A stretch of DNA of 64,000 nucleotides from an uncultured Clostridia bacterium (GCA_948467395.1 CAOKDX010000003.1:1-64000); one strand, 5' to 3'; numbered from the stretch's first letter, positions 43,210 through 53,044 are shown. Program-made: numbers and translations. The notes: generated by a model not told the origin, from the sequence alone.

Positions 43210-44007
43210 TTATAGTTTTGATAATATTTTCAGAACCCCATCCCTTTCATAACTTTCACACTCATGTGAAGCCGCTCTCTTCACTTCATCCCTGGCATTT
43301 GCCACGGCATAGCTTTTGCCTGCCAGGGAAAACATCTCCATATCATTTTGATTGTCCCCGAAAACAACTGTCTCTGACGGCAGAATACCGAAATGCCGCT
43401 GCATAAAGGCTACGGCGGCCCCCTTGCCGGCATCCTCCGGCACGCAGTCCAGCCACTGGATCCCCGCTAACGTAAGCTTTACTTTATCCTTCCACCTGGG
43501 CCGGAACCATGGATCCGTCAGCTCTTCCGCGTGATCATGGTGATAGATGGATACTTTCACGACATCCTCTGAAATACTGCCGGCCAGATCACTCCCCAAA
43601 GCCCGGATATCATATCCGTATCCTTCTGTCATCCAGCGGTACAATTCACTGTCTTCCCATCGGCAGTAGGCGTGCTCTGTTCCGCAGACCATAAAATCAC
43701 ATTTTTCTATCTGCGCCGCATCCCGTATCAGCTCCTGTGCCGTCCCTCCTGGGAACGTCCGGGCATACAGCAGTTTATCATCCTGAAATACCATACTCCC
43801 CCCATCGCAGGCATAGAATATCTCTTTTTGTATGGGCCGGAATAATTTGGCAATGCTCAGCCGCTGCCTTCCGCTGCATGCCATAAATTTCACCCCCCGG
43901 GTTCCCAGTCTGCGGATCACATCATAATATGCCGGGTTAAGGGCCCCCTCTCCCTGTCCGTCCCCCACCAGGGTGCCGTCTATATCCGATACAACAAGCT
44001 TGACCAT
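43210..44007 (-). CDS. HAD-superfamily IIB sugar-phosphatase-type hydrolase
   Basis: 265 aa from ATG 44007 (GGGAGG 7 nt upstream). HAD motif I SDIDGTLVGDG, motif II ACSGRQ, a Cof-type C2B cap in the middle, and motifs III/IV VVFGDNQNDMEMFSLAGKSYAVANA. Members dephosphorylate sugar phosphates, pyridoxal phosphate or flavin nucleotides; the substrate cannot be named. It is a single-gene unit between the ilvC terminator and the SSB-like promoter. Confidence 0.88.
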   Translation of the reverse strand: MVKLVVSDIDGTLVGDGQGEGALNPAYYDVIRRLGTRGVKFMACSGRQRLSIAKLFRPIQKEIFYACDGGSMVFQDDKLLYARTFPGGTAQELIRDAAQIEKCDFMVCGTEHAYCRWEDSELYRWMTEGYGYDIRALGSDLAGSISEDVVKVSIYHHDHAEELTDPWFRPRWKDKVKLTLAGIQWLDCVPEDAGKGAAVAFMQRHFGILPSETVVFGDNQNDMEMFSLAGKSYAVANARDEVKRAASHECESYERDGVLKILSKL

Positions 44008-44047
44008 ATCTTTTCCTCCCAATGTGGTGCCGTTGAGCTATATATAG

Positions 44048-44075
44048 AAAGGAACCCACATCAGCGGGTTCCTTT
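44048..44075 (-). terminator. Terminator of ilvN-ilvC
   Basis: AAAGGAACCC pairs with GGGTTCCTTT (10 bp, 8-nt loop). It is about 20 nt after the ilvC stop, with T-rich sequence on the minus-strand side. Confidence 0.8.
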
Positions 44076-44096
44076 TCTTACTAATAAGCATATGAA

Positions 44097-45131
<1,035 letters not shown>

Positions 45132-45199
45132 CTAAATATAATTTGTATTTAAAGCCTCTCCGGGAATAACCCGCGGGTGGTTTTCTTGAATGATGCCGG

Positions 45200-45700
45200 T
45201 CAGCTTCCCGTTTCCTCGTCATGAAATCCCCTGGCAAGACCAGATATACCGGTGCGGACCAGTTCTTTGATCTCATAGCCTTCGATCAGTTTGATAAAAG
45301 CATCCAGCTTTGCCTGATTTCCCGTCAGCTCGATCATCAGCGAGGTATCCGCCACGTCGACGATCTTGGCCCGGAAGATCTCAACGATGGCATTGATGGC
45401 AGGACGCGCGTCCCGGTCCGCCTCCACCTTGACCAGAATCAGCTCGCGGCAGACGGAAGCCTCTCCCGTCAGCTGTTTTACTGACTTTACATCCTCCAGC
45501 TTGTTTACCTGCTTTTCAATCTGCTCCAGTATGATATCGTCTCCCGTCACAGATACTGTCATACGGGAAAATGCCGGGTTCTCTGTCTCGCCCACCGTCA
45601 GACTGTCAATGTTGTACCCGCGGCGGCTGAACAATCCCGTCACACGGCTGAGAACACCTGATGTATTATTAACTAAAATGGACAGAACTACTTTACTCAT
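45200..45700 (-). CDS. ilvN: Acetolactate synthase small (regulatory) subunit
   Basis: 166 aa. ACT domain at the N-terminus (LSILVNNTSGVLSRVTGLFSRRGYNIDSLTVG), then the C-terminal regulatory half (RELILVKVEADRDARPAINAIVEIFRAKIVDVADTSLMIELTG). It gives valine sensitivity and full activity to the large subunit. It is the first gene of ilvN-ilvC here; the catalytic subunit must be encoded elsewhere. Ribosome site GGGGGAAAGGG upstream. Confidence 0.93.
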   Translation of the reverse strand: MSKVVLSILVNNTSGVLSRVTGLFSRRGYNIDSLTVGETENPAFSRMTVSVTGDDIILEQIEKQVNKLEDVKSVKQLTGEASVCRELILVKVEADRDARPAINAIVEIFRAKIVDVADTSLMIELTGNQAKLDAFIKLIEGYEIKELVRTGISGLARGFHDEETGS

Positions 45701-45762
45701 GAGCCCTTTCCCCCTTTTTCAGACTATGCTGCATCCTATTGTAACAACATCACACTCCATTG

Positions 45763-46791
45763 TCAACTCTTGAAGATGAATTTCTTCAGGGCGGACTTGT
45801 TGGCTGCCAGATCAGGAACCAGGCACTCTTCACCGTTGATGGACTGTGAGGTATAAGCTCCCTCAATGGGAATGACCGACTGATGAAGCTCTGTCGTGCC
45901 CATCTGGATCACTGCCATCATATAGGTATAAATCTTCTTTTTGGACACATCCGTCGTGATATTCGGCATAACCACCTCTGCCAGTTTGAGAAGCTCCTCC
46001 GGCGAAAGGGTCTTAACCTTCTTAAGGATTGCCTGCATCGTCAGACGCTGGCGCTCCGTGCGCCCATAATCATCCCCTTTTCCGCTGGCTGTGTAGACCC
46101 CCGGAAGCTTGCCGTCCGCCTGTCTCTTTCCGTGACGGATGCGGCAGTAGCCCAGCGCCTGATAGCCATTGATCACCTGCCTGCCCACCTTGACATTCCG
46201 GTACTTCTTCCTCTTGATATAGTTTGTGCTGTTCAGATGTTTCGCCTCGGATTCTGTCAGCGTAACCTCAATGCCGCCAAGCTCATCAATGACATTGACA
46301 AAGGCGTCGAAATTCACCTCCGCATATCCGTCCATACTGATGCCAAAGCTGTCTGCTATCGTCTCATACAAAAGCTTGATTCCCCCAAGGGAATAGGCCG
46401 CATTCAGTTTCTTCCCCCCATGTCCCGGAATCTGCACATACATATCCCGCATCAGGGATGTGATCTTGAGCTTATTGTGCTTCACATCCAGCGTGGCGAT
46501 CATCATGGAATCCGAACGGCGGTCCACATCTTTATCCTGTTCATCGTTGTTTTTGTCCGCTCCCACCAGAAGAATATTCACCACATCGGTATCCTTATCC
46601 AGCTTATATTTTGATAGATCCACACTGGACAGGGTGTCCTGGTCGTCATAGTTGATGAGATCCAGCATGGCATCCCCCCTGTGCACAACAACGGCAGCTG
46701 CGCTTCCCATTGTCATGGACATAATCAGGCCAAGCACCAGCAGCACCCTTCCAATAATCTTTCCCCTGCTTTTTTTCTTTGTTTTTCCCAT
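45763..46791 (-). CDS. LytR-CpsA-Psr family wall-polymer ligase
   Basis: 342 aa from ATG 46791 (GGAGG 5 nt upstream). A basic N-terminus (KTKKKSRGKIIGR), one membrane helix, then the extracellular LCP catalytic domain: VNILLVGADK, DRRSDSMMIATLD, ITSLMRDMYVQIPGHGGKKLNAAYSLGG, and YCRIRHGKRQADG...DYGRTERQR. LCP enzymes transfer lipid-linked glycopolymers such as teichoic acid or capsule to peptidoglycan. Two glycosyltransferase genes precede it in the same direction, so the three may build and attach one polymer. Confidence 0.92.
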   Translation of the reverse strand: MGKTKKKSRGKIIGRVLLVLGLIMSMTMGSAAAVVVHRGDAMLDLINYDDQDTLSSVDLSKYKLDKDTDVVNILLVGADKNNDEQDKDVDRRSDSMMIATLDVKHNKLKITSLMRDMYVQIPGHGGKKLNAAYSLGGIKLLYETIADSFGISMDGYAEVNFDAFVNVIDELGGIEVTLTESEAKHLNSTNYIKRKKYRNVKVGRQVINGYQALGYCRIRHGKRQADGKLPGVYTASGKGDDYGRTERQRLTMQAILKKVKTLSPEELLKLAEVVMPNITTDVSKKKIYTYMMAVIQMGTTELHQSVIPIEGAYTSQSINGEECLVPDLAANKSALKKFIFKS

Positions 46792-46825
46792 GATTTCCTC
46801 CATTCGCTCACGCTTTTCCTAACTG

Positions 46826-47746
46826 TCAGAGCAGAATAAACAATCCCACATTACGCATCAGCCCACTCTTGGTAAATCCGTACTTCATCATATTCCAACG
46901 CCTCATCAGACAGCCTGTCTCCGCCAATGCGGCAAATTTCTGTGCCGTCTCCTTCTGCTGCGGTGTCATACGCTCCCCAAACAGGGTAAGAAATGCCTGG
47001 CCCTGCCGGTATGAGGACCGCAGTGCCGCTCTCTGGTCCCGGATCCCGGCAAGCCGGTTCCTGACATAGCTGCCAAAGGAGCTGCCGCCAATCATATTTC
47101 CACTGTGCTGACGGTACAGGAGCGTGGGACGGTCCAGATAGACGACCCTTCCGAAGTGACTGCAGATCAGCGCCAGCCACCAGTCATGCACCCGTATCTC
47201 CTCCGGAATCTCCGTGAGATACGGAAGAATGGCACGGTTTACCATAGCTGTACAGCCAATAACCTTATTTTCCATGAAAAGGTGCCCTGTGTCAACCTTT
47301 TTTGTATCCAGATGACTGCTGTGGTGAAAACGGCCCTGCTCCTGTCCCGTCCCGGAATCAAAATTTATGGCGTCGGTAAATACCAGCACCGGCTTGTCCG
47401 GGCATTCCTTTTCCGCCCGCTCCATGGCGCGGAGGGTCAATTCCACCTTATCCCGGTACCATATATCATCCTGGTCACAGAGCATGATATATTCTGCGTC
47501 ACTGCGCCTGATCCCCTCAAGGAAATTTCTGACATACCCCTTGTTTTTTTCATTTCTGTGAAGCGAGAGCCGGGAGTCCTGACGGAGATACTGTTCCGCA
47601 ATCTCACAGGTGCGGTCAGAGGAACCGTCGTCGCACACTTCAATCGTAATGTTCTGCCAGGTCTGGGCCAGCAGGGAGTTAAGCTGTTCCTCCATATATT
47701 TTTCGCCATTATAGGACGCCATTACAATGTGAACTCTTTTATCCAT
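46826..47746 (-). CDS. Family 2 glycosyltransferase
   Basis: 306 aa. GT-A fold: VHIVMASYNGEKYMEEQLNSLLAQTW at the N-terminus, CDDGSSDRT (nucleotide-sugar site), MLCDQDDIWY (DxD-type metal site) and VHDWWLALIC. The C-terminal part is helical. It resembles rhamnosyltransferase-like wall or capsule enzymes, but the sugar is not predictable. It lies between a second GT2 gene and the LCP ligase. Confidence 0.88.
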   Translation of the reverse strand: MDKRVHIVMASYNGEKYMEEQLNSLLAQTWQNITIEVCDDGSSDRTCEIAEQYLRQDSRLSLHRNEKNKGYVRNFLEGIRRSDAEYIMLCDQDDIWYRDKVELTLRAMERAEKECPDKPVLVFTDAINFDSGTGQEQGRFHHSSHLDTKKVDTGHLFMENKVIGCTAMVNRAILPYLTEIPEEIRVHDWWLALICSHFGRVVYLDRPTLLYRQHSGNMIGGSSFGSYVRNRLAGIRDQRAALRSSYRQGQAFLTLFGERMTPQQKETAQKFAALAETGCLMRRWNMMKYGFTKSGLMRNVGLFILL

Positions 47747-47753
47747 AATTACC

Positions 47754-48683
47754 TCAATTCCAATACGATGGATTCATTGAAAACTTCCGCACGATCCCCT
47801 TGGGAAGCCTGTCATATTTTTTCCCAAAACGATAGCCGAGAAATTTGAAACCGCTCTGTAATACAAGATCCGGTATAAGATACCATTTCCCCCGGGAAAT
47901 TAAATATTTCATCGTCTTCTTCACCAGCCGGATCCCCTCGGATTCTGAACGGATCCCGTCAAAGATTTCATGATACTGCCGCTGTGATACAGCCAGATCA
48001 AAGTTGCGCCTGAACTGTTCCCGGTAAGTATATTTGTGGGCATGGACCACCTGCGCTTCCGCTGCATAGGCGATCTGATATCCCGCCTGGATCACCTTCG
48101 ATGCCATTATCATATCTTCGTTAAAAATTGTGTGCAGGACAAATCCACCCATCTCCTCATATACCTTCCTGCGGTACATGGCACAGACATTGGAGCAAAA
48201 ATAAGTTTTGATCCCAAACTCCGGCAGATCCGCCTTCGTCTTCGTACTGCTCTCCGGCGGATAATTGAACTGTCTTGTATATCGCTCGATCACTCCCACC
48301 TTGTCGTCCGGAAGCTGCCTTCCGTATGCGGTAGCAGTATTCTCATCCGCCTCCACCGCCTCCAGAAGATTCTCGATGAGCATATCGTCCACCGGCACCG
48401 CATCCTGCGTCATAAAAAGCATATACTCTGCCCGCGACAGGGCCGCCCCCCGGTTGCGGGTTCCACCGTGGTCAAATTCACTCTTTTCCAGTGTCGTAAT
48501 AACACCGCGCTGCGCCCTCTGAAGGATTTCCCTGACCCGGTCGTCCTCCGCCGTGCCAGTCAGGGTCTGCATGAAAAATACATGCGCCGGCGGCACGGTC
48601 TGGGAATTGATCCTCCCAATCAGCCGCTCCAGCTTCTCATCCGGACGGTAAACGGGTATGATCATATCAACATTCGCTCTCAT
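47754..48683 (-). CDS. Family 2 glycosyltransferase, rhamnosyltransferase-like
   Basis: 309 aa. VDMIIPVYRPDEKLERLIGRINSQ, FDHGGTRNRGAALSRAEYMLFMTQDAVP (sugar and metal site) and FNEDMIMASKVIQAGYQIAYAAEAQVVHAHKYT are typical of rhamnosyltransferase-type GT2 proteins. The start codon lies right after the metH stop, with GGAAAGG upstream, so it may be cotranscribed with metH as well as with the following GT and LCP genes. Confidence 0.88.
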   Translation of the reverse strand: MRANVDMIIPVYRPDEKLERLIGRINSQTVPPAHVFFMQTLTGTAEDDRVREILQRAQRGVITTLEKSEFDHGGTRNRGAALSRAEYMLFMTQDAVPVDDMLIENLLEAVEADENTATAYGRQLPDDKVGVIERYTRQFNYPPESSTKTKADLPEFGIKTYFCSNVCAMYRRKVYEEMGGFVLHTIFNEDMIMASKVIQAGYQIAYAAEAQVVHAHKYTYREQFRRNFDLAVSQRQYHEIFDGIRSESEGIRLVKKTMKYLISRGKWYLIPDLVLQSGFKFLGYRFGKKYDRLPKGIVRKFSMNPSYWN

Positions 48684-51101
48684 CTACTCATCCTTTCCTA
48701 AAAGTCGGTTCACAAGCTTCACTGCCTCTCTTGCATCCTCTGAATAACCGTCCGCCCCGATCTCATCGGCGAAGCTCTGGGTCACTACGGCGCCGCCGAT
48801 CATGATCTTCGCCCGGATTCCCTGCTCTCTCGCTGCCTCCACCACATGCTTCATCTCCATCATTGTGGTGGTCATCAGCGCAGACAAACCGATGACTGCG
48901 GCATCGGTTTCCCGGGCCCGGTCTATGATTTCCTGGGTATCCACATCCTTTCCGAGATCGATCACTTCATAACCGTAATTCCTCAGCATCAGCACCACAA
49001 GATTTTTACCAATATCGTGGATGTCCCCCTTCACCGTCGCCATAATAACGGTGTCCAGCTTTTTCTCCCCGCGCTCTGCCTCCAGAAGGGGTTCCAGATA
49101 CGCCACCGCCTTTTCCATCGCCTCCGCACTGGCGATCAGCTGAGGAAGAAAATATTTTTTCTGCTCAAATAATTCACCCACATAATTGATGGCAGGGATC
49201 AGATGGTTATCAATAATCTCTGCCGGCTTATTCCCCGCCCGCAGCTCCTGTTCTGCCAGCTCTGTTATATGGGCGCCCTTGCCCTTTATCACCGCCGTAT
49301 AAAGAGGGTGCCCCTCTGTCTCCTGCACGCGCTCTGCCGTATCTGCACTGCTCACCGACAGCGCTGACACGCCGTTGATGTACCGGAGATCGGATTCCTC
49401 CTTATTTAACAACAGATCCGATGCCAGCGCTGCATTGACAAGCAGGCTCTGGGACGGATTGGATATGGCCATGGTCAGCCCCTGACCGATGGCAAGAGTG
49501 AGGAAGGCACTATTGACAAATACCCTCTCCGGCAAGCCAAAAGAGATATTGGACAAGCCGCAGACCGTCGCCACGCCCAGATCCTCCCTGCAGTAGCGGA
49601 TCGTCTCCAGCACTTCTTTTGCGGCTGTCTTATTTGCCCCAATGGTTGTCACCAGGCCGTCCACAACAATGTCGGCTTCGGACATGCCATGGGCGCGGGC
49701 CTCCTCCAGTATCGTCTGTATGATCTCCTTTTTCTCATTCAGATCCTTTGGCAGGCCGGATTCAGACAGGGGGAGGAGTATAAACATGGCCCCGTATTTC
49801 TTTGCCGCCGGAATCAGCCTCCCGATTTTCTCCGGCTCCAGGGAGATGGAATTGATCAGGGCACGTCCCGGATAGATCCGCAGTGCCTGTTCCACGACGT
49901 CTACATAACTGGAATCAATACTCAGGGGAACATCTACCGTCATAGTCAGCTCATCAATGGCACGCAGCATCATTTCCTTCTCATCGATGCCGTTCATTCC
50001 CATATTTACATCAAGGATCTGTGCCCCCTGCGCCACCTGCTCCTCTGCCATATCCATCACCATATCCAGACTGCCTTCCCGAAGCTCTGCCTGAAGTGCC
50101 TTTTTCCCTGTGGGATTGATCCGCTCTCCTATGATCATAAAGTTTCCGGAAAGATGGATGGGCGTCAGATTCCGTTCCGTGGTCAGCGCCCGCACCGGCT
50201 TATTTCCCGGCAAAGAGAATGTTTTGGACGCCGTCCTTTCTTTCAACAACCGGATATACTCCGGCGTTGTCCCGCAGCACCCTCCCAGCACAGTGGCTCC
50301 GGCATCCACAATGTCCATCATGCACTCGGCAAATGTGCCGGCTTCCATATCGTATACGGTCCTGCCCTCCTCCAGCTGCGGCAGGCCGGCATTGGGCTTT
50401 GTGACAATGGGAACCGTGGCATATTCTGCCATTTTCTTCACCGCCTCCACCATCCGGTCCGGTCCGGCAGAGCAGTTGATCCCCACGGCGTCAGCGCCCA
50501 TTGCCTGCAGCACTACCACAGCCGTCTCCGGATTTGTTCCATATAATGTCCGGCCGTCCGGCTGATAGGTCAGCGTCACCATCACCGGGAGATCACAGGT
50601 CTCCTTCACCGCAAGAAGCGCGGCGCGGCATTCCTGCAGGCTCATCATCGTCTCAATGGCGAAGCCATCCACACCCGCCTCCACAAGCAGGGCCGCCTGC
50701 TGCTTGTATACTTTCACCAGCTCCTCAAAGGGATAGCTCCCCACCGGCTCCAGCTGAACACCCGTCATGGATATATCGCCCAGCAGATAGATTCTGCGGT
50801 CCGTCCCGCTCTGGCGGACCGCCTCCTTCGTCAGACCCACAAGGCGGTGGATCAGTTCCTCCTGCCGGTCCTCCAGACCGTATTCTGACAGCTTGATACT
50901 GGTACTGGTAAAGGTGGGTGTATAGAGCACATCCGATCCCGCCAGTATATATTGTTTCTGAAGATCAATAAAAATATCCGGATGCTCCGTGATCCACAGC
51001 TCCGGGCAGTCGCCGCTCTGCATGCCCGCTCTCTGAAGATTGGAACCGGAAGCTCCGTCTAATATAACAAATCCCTGGGTTAAAAATTCTCTGAAATCCA
51101 T
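48684..51101 (-). CDS. metH: Cobalamin-dependent methionine synthase without reactivation domain
   Basis: About 805 aa from ATG 51101 (GGAG 6 nt upstream). Homocysteine-binding module at ~10-290 (ILDGASGSNLQRAG, GINCSAGP, GGCCGTTPEYI zinc cysteines), pterin-binding module at ~320-580 (NFMIIGERINPTGKKALQ, DVNMGMNGIDE), cap and B12-binding module at ~600-805 (VKGDIHDIGKNLV with the lower-ligand His, DLGKDVD, SALMTTTM). The SAM-dependent reactivation domain found in E. coli MetH is missing, as in many anaerobes. It methylates homocysteine, the product of MetY. A structured leader lies upstream. Confidence 0.94.
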   Translation of the reverse strand: MDFREFLTQGFVILDGASGSNLQRAGMQSGDCPELWITEHPDIFIDLQKQYILAGSDVLYTPTFTSTSIKLSEYGLEDRQEELIHRLVGLTKEAVRQSGTDRRIYLLGDISMTGVQLEPVGSYPFEELVKVYKQQAALLVEAGVDGFAIETMMSLQECRAALLAVKETCDLPVMVTLTYQPDGRTLYGTNPETAVVVLQAMGADAVGINCSAGPDRMVEAVKKMAEYATVPIVTKPNAGLPQLEEGRTVYDMEAGTFAECMMDIVDAGATVLGGCCGTTPEYIRLLKERTASKTFSLPGNKPVRALTTERNLTPIHLSGNFMIIGERINPTGKKALQAELREGSLDMVMDMAEEQVAQGAQILDVNMGMNGIDEKEMMLRAIDELTMTVDVPLSIDSSYVDVVEQALRIYPGRALINSISLEPEKIGRLIPAAKKYGAMFILLPLSESGLPKDLNEKKEIIQTILEEARAHGMSEADIVVDGLVTTIGANKTAAKEVLETIRYCREDLGVATVCGLSNISFGLPERVFVNSAFLTLAIGQGLTMAISNPSQSLLVNAALASDLLLNKEESDLRYINGVSALSVSSADTAERVQETEGHPLYTAVIKGKGAHITELAEQELRAGNKPAEIIDNHLIPAINYVGELFEQKKYFLPQLIASAEAMEKAVAYLEPLLEAERGEKKLDTVIMATVKGDIHDIGKNLVVLMLRNYGYEVIDLGKDVDTQEIIDRARETDAAVIGLSALMTTTMMEMKHVVEAAREQGIRAKIMIGGAVVTQSFADEIGADGYSEDAREAVKLVNRLLGKDE

Positions 51102-51129
51102 GTTTTTCTCCATTCGCACATATTTTCAC

Positions 51130-51242
51130 GAAGAACGCTTCTTATGCGTTCTTCCAGTGTGAATAGAGCAAGGTACCGCAAGCGGTGCCTTGCGAGAAAC
51201 TACATGATGAGGTTTTTTCGAATCCGTAGTTTCATTCACACT
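51130..51242 (-). ncRNA. Structured 5' leader of metH (candidate cis-regulatory RNA)
   Basis: A 9-bp stem P1 (AGTGTGAAT 51156-51164 with ATTCACACT 51234-51242) encloses two hairpins: GAAACTAC/GTAGTTTC (51196-51203, 51226-51233) and GCAAGGxACCGC/GCGGTxCCTTGC (51168-51193). This forms a three-way junction. A further 9-bp hairpin (GAAGAACGC/GCGTTCTTC, 51130-51154) lies about 20 nt before the metH ribosome site. A promoter sits just upstream, so the element is within the transcript. It does not look like a known SAM, THF or cobalamin riboswitch to me. A mobile palindromic repeat is the main alternative. Confidence 0.5.
51200..51235 (-). CDS. Possible metH leader peptide (11 aa)
   Basis: ATG 51235 with a strong GGAGG 9 nt upstream opens a short frame reading MKLRIRKNLIM then TAG. 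It lies inside the leader structure: its start codon touches stem P1, and the rest fills the first hairpin, so translating ribosomes would disrupt both. It begins about 25 nt after the predicted transcription start. The spacing and site quality are good, but no relatives were compared, so coding is unproven. Confidence 0.35.
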   Translation of the reverse strand: MKLRIRKNLIM

Positions 51243-51266
51243 TACCTCCACTACACTAATGGAAAC

Positions 51267-51295
51267 ATCATACCACGAAAATGAAATTATGGCAA
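51267..51295 (-). promoter_or_regulatory. Promoter of metH
   Basis: TTGCCA (51290-51295), 17-bp spacer, TATGAT (51267-51272) on the minus strand. It overlaps the last codons of the aminotransferase gene and places the start of transcription near 51260, giving a leader of about 160 nt. Confidence 0.65.
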
Positions 51296-52417
51296 ACGCT
51301 TCATCAATGCCTTCCCCATATCGCACTGGCAGGAAAAACCCAGTTGTTCCAGTGTTTCCGCCAGCGCTGTCAGCATCTGTGCCACATCCTCTATATTGGC
51401 ATTATTGCCCATATGCCCCAGCCGGATCACCCTGCCGGCCAGGACGCCAAAGCTGCCAGAGATCAGTATTCCATGCTCTTCCCTCATCGTCCGGATAATA
51501 TCACCGTCCCGGATTCCTTCCGGCACACGGATCACGGTTACGGTAGCGGCATCCCCATTCTCCAGATAGAGAGAAAGCCCTGCCTCCTTCACCGTATCCC
51601 GGACGGCGGCGGCGATCCGGTGGTGGCGTGGGATCCGGTCCGTGTCCTCCCGGACGAGACGCACCGCTTCCGCCAGGCCATAGATATCGCTGACAGGCAT
51701 TGTATAGGGAAACCACTTCTCACTATAATAATCCAGGAAGGTAAGAAGATTACAATAAAATGAAGCAACTGGAACCTTCCGGTTTCTCATGGCATGAACT
51801 GCCTCGGGGCTTACCGCCACAAAAGCCAGGCCCGGCGGGGCAGAAAGCGCCTTCTGGGATCCTCCGCATATGATATCAATCCTCCAGTCGTCCACATGCA
51901 CCTCTTCCCCAAACATAGCAGCCACAGAATCCACCACAGTAAGAATGCCATATTCCTTTAACATTGGGCAGAGGACGCCAATATCATTCAATACTCCGCT
52001 TGGCGTATCGCAATGCACCACCGTGGCATATTTAAAATTGTGATCCCGCTCCAGGAATTCCCGCAGCGCACCCGCCTCCACCGGCCGGTGGTAATCCACC
52101 GTATACAAAATGGGATCGCCGCCATAGATCTTTACAAAATCGGCAAATCCCCTGCCGAAGATACCATTGTCAATCACCAGCACGCGGTCTCCGGGTTCTG
52201 TCAGGGAGGCACACGCCGCCTCAAGGGAAAGGATTCCCTCCCCGCCAAGAATATACACCTCATTTTTCGTATCAAGAAGTTCCGCCAGCTCCCCACAGAT
52301 CCTATGGTATTCTTCACAGAAATCCGGATCCACATCCGGATTGACATACTCCCTGCTCCGGGCCTGCAGCACGGAAGGAGCTGTCATGGTGGGCCCCGGC
52401 GTCATCATTTTATACAT
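51287..52417 (-). CDS. Class V PLP aminotransferase (alanine-glyoxylate/serine type)
   Basis: 376 aa. MTPGPTMTAPSVL at the N-terminus, EVYILGGEGILSLEAACASL, TVVHCDTPSGVLND, VVDSVAAMFGEEV and CGGSQKALSAPPGLAFVAVS with the PLP lysine in SQK. The end GVLAGRVIRLGHMGNNANIEDV is the usual signature of the family. It transfers amino groups between small amino and keto acids such as alanine, serine and glyoxylate. It begins 13 nt inside the end of the ECF S-component gene. Confidence 0.88.
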   Translation of the reverse strand: MYKMMTPGPTMTAPSVLQARSREYVNPDVDPDFCEEYHRICGELAELLDTKNEVYILGGEGILSLEAACASLTEPGDRVLVIDNGIFGRGFADFVKIYGGDPILYTVDYHRPVEAGALREFLERDHNFKYATVVHCDTPSGVLNDIGVLCPMLKEYGILTVVDSVAAMFGEEVHVDDWRIDIICGGSQKALSAPPGLAFVAVSPEAVHAMRNRKVPVASFYCNLLTFLDYYSEKWFPYTMPVSDIYGLAEAVRLVREDTDRIPRHHRIAAAVRDTVKEAGLSLYLENGDAATVTVIRVPEGIRDGDIIRTMREEHGILISGSFGVLAGRVIRLGHMGNNANIEDVAQMLTALAETLEQLGFSCQCDMGKALMKRLP

Positions 52418-52944
52418 TTTTCAGTCCTCCCTTCCCTCTGATTTTCCATAACAGGTTTCACTGCCAGAATAACAGGCACAGCCACCACCGCACCTGTCAG
52501 GATCTGGATGGTATTTCCCGGCACATTCACTACGGGAGCCGCCAAATTCCGATAGATAAAGGCGGCCTCAAAGAGATAATATCCCGTGAGTTTGATGGCA
52601 AGCACTGCCGCTGTGGCAGCCAGCAGACGCATCATTGCCGGTTTCCGGTCCACGATCCGGCCAAACACAAGTCCCATGATCCCTGCCACGATCAGGGTGG
52701 CCGGCGCATAGACCGTCCAGCCCGTCAGCAGGTCAGACAGGCACATACCCAGCCCGCCGCTGACAGCTCCTGTCCTTCCTCCAAAGTAAGACGCCGCAAA
52801 AAACAGCGGTACATTCCCGATATGCACCATCCCTCCCTCTGTGGGAAATATTCTGATCTGGATAAACATGGTGAAGAGACAGATTAGTGCGGTAAATACA
52901 GCACACACTGCAAGCTTCTCCACCCTCGTCTTTTGCTGATTCAT
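52405..52944 (-). CDS. ECF transporter S component
   Basis: 179 aa from ATG 52944 (full GGAGGTGATC site upstream; the longer open frame to 53202 is not used). Five to six membrane helices with GGMVHIGNVPLFFAASYFGGRTGAVSGGLGMCLSDLLTG, the pattern of the riboflavin/HMP/pantothenate-like S-component family. It binds a vitamin in the membrane and needs EcfA, EcfA' and EcfT, which are not in this window. The ligand is not certain. Overlap with a PLP enzyme gene hints weakly at vitamin B6. Confidence 0.82.
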   Translation of the reverse strand: MNQQKTRVEKLAVCAVFTALICLFTMFIQIRIFPTEGGMVHIGNVPLFFAASYFGGRTGAVSGGLGMCLSDLLTGWTVYAPATLIVAGIMGLVFGRIVDRKPAMMRLLAATAAVLAIKLTGYYLFEAAFIYRNLAAPVVNVPGNTIQILTGAVVAVPVILAVKPVMENQREGRTEKCIK

Positions 52945-52969
52945 AGTAAGATCACCTCCATAGAAATAC

Positions 52970-53010
52970 ATCATACACAAAAACTGGCAGTATTGAAACT
53001 GCCAGTTTTG
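52970..53010 (-). terminator. Terminator between the phosphatase and ECF genes
   Basis: AAAACTGGCAG (52980-52990) pairs with CTGCCAGTTTT (52999-53009); the minus-strand side continues TTTTTGTG. It separates the XRE-LytTR-phosphatase unit from the ECF gene. Confidence 0.75.
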
Positions 53011-53044
53011 CATTTTCTTACCATGCCAGATCATACCGGAACCA

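Noticed and set aside
51126-51326. 66-aa open frame upstream of metH
   Set aside because: It runs from within the aminotransferase coding region through the promoter and leader hairpins and has no ribosome site.
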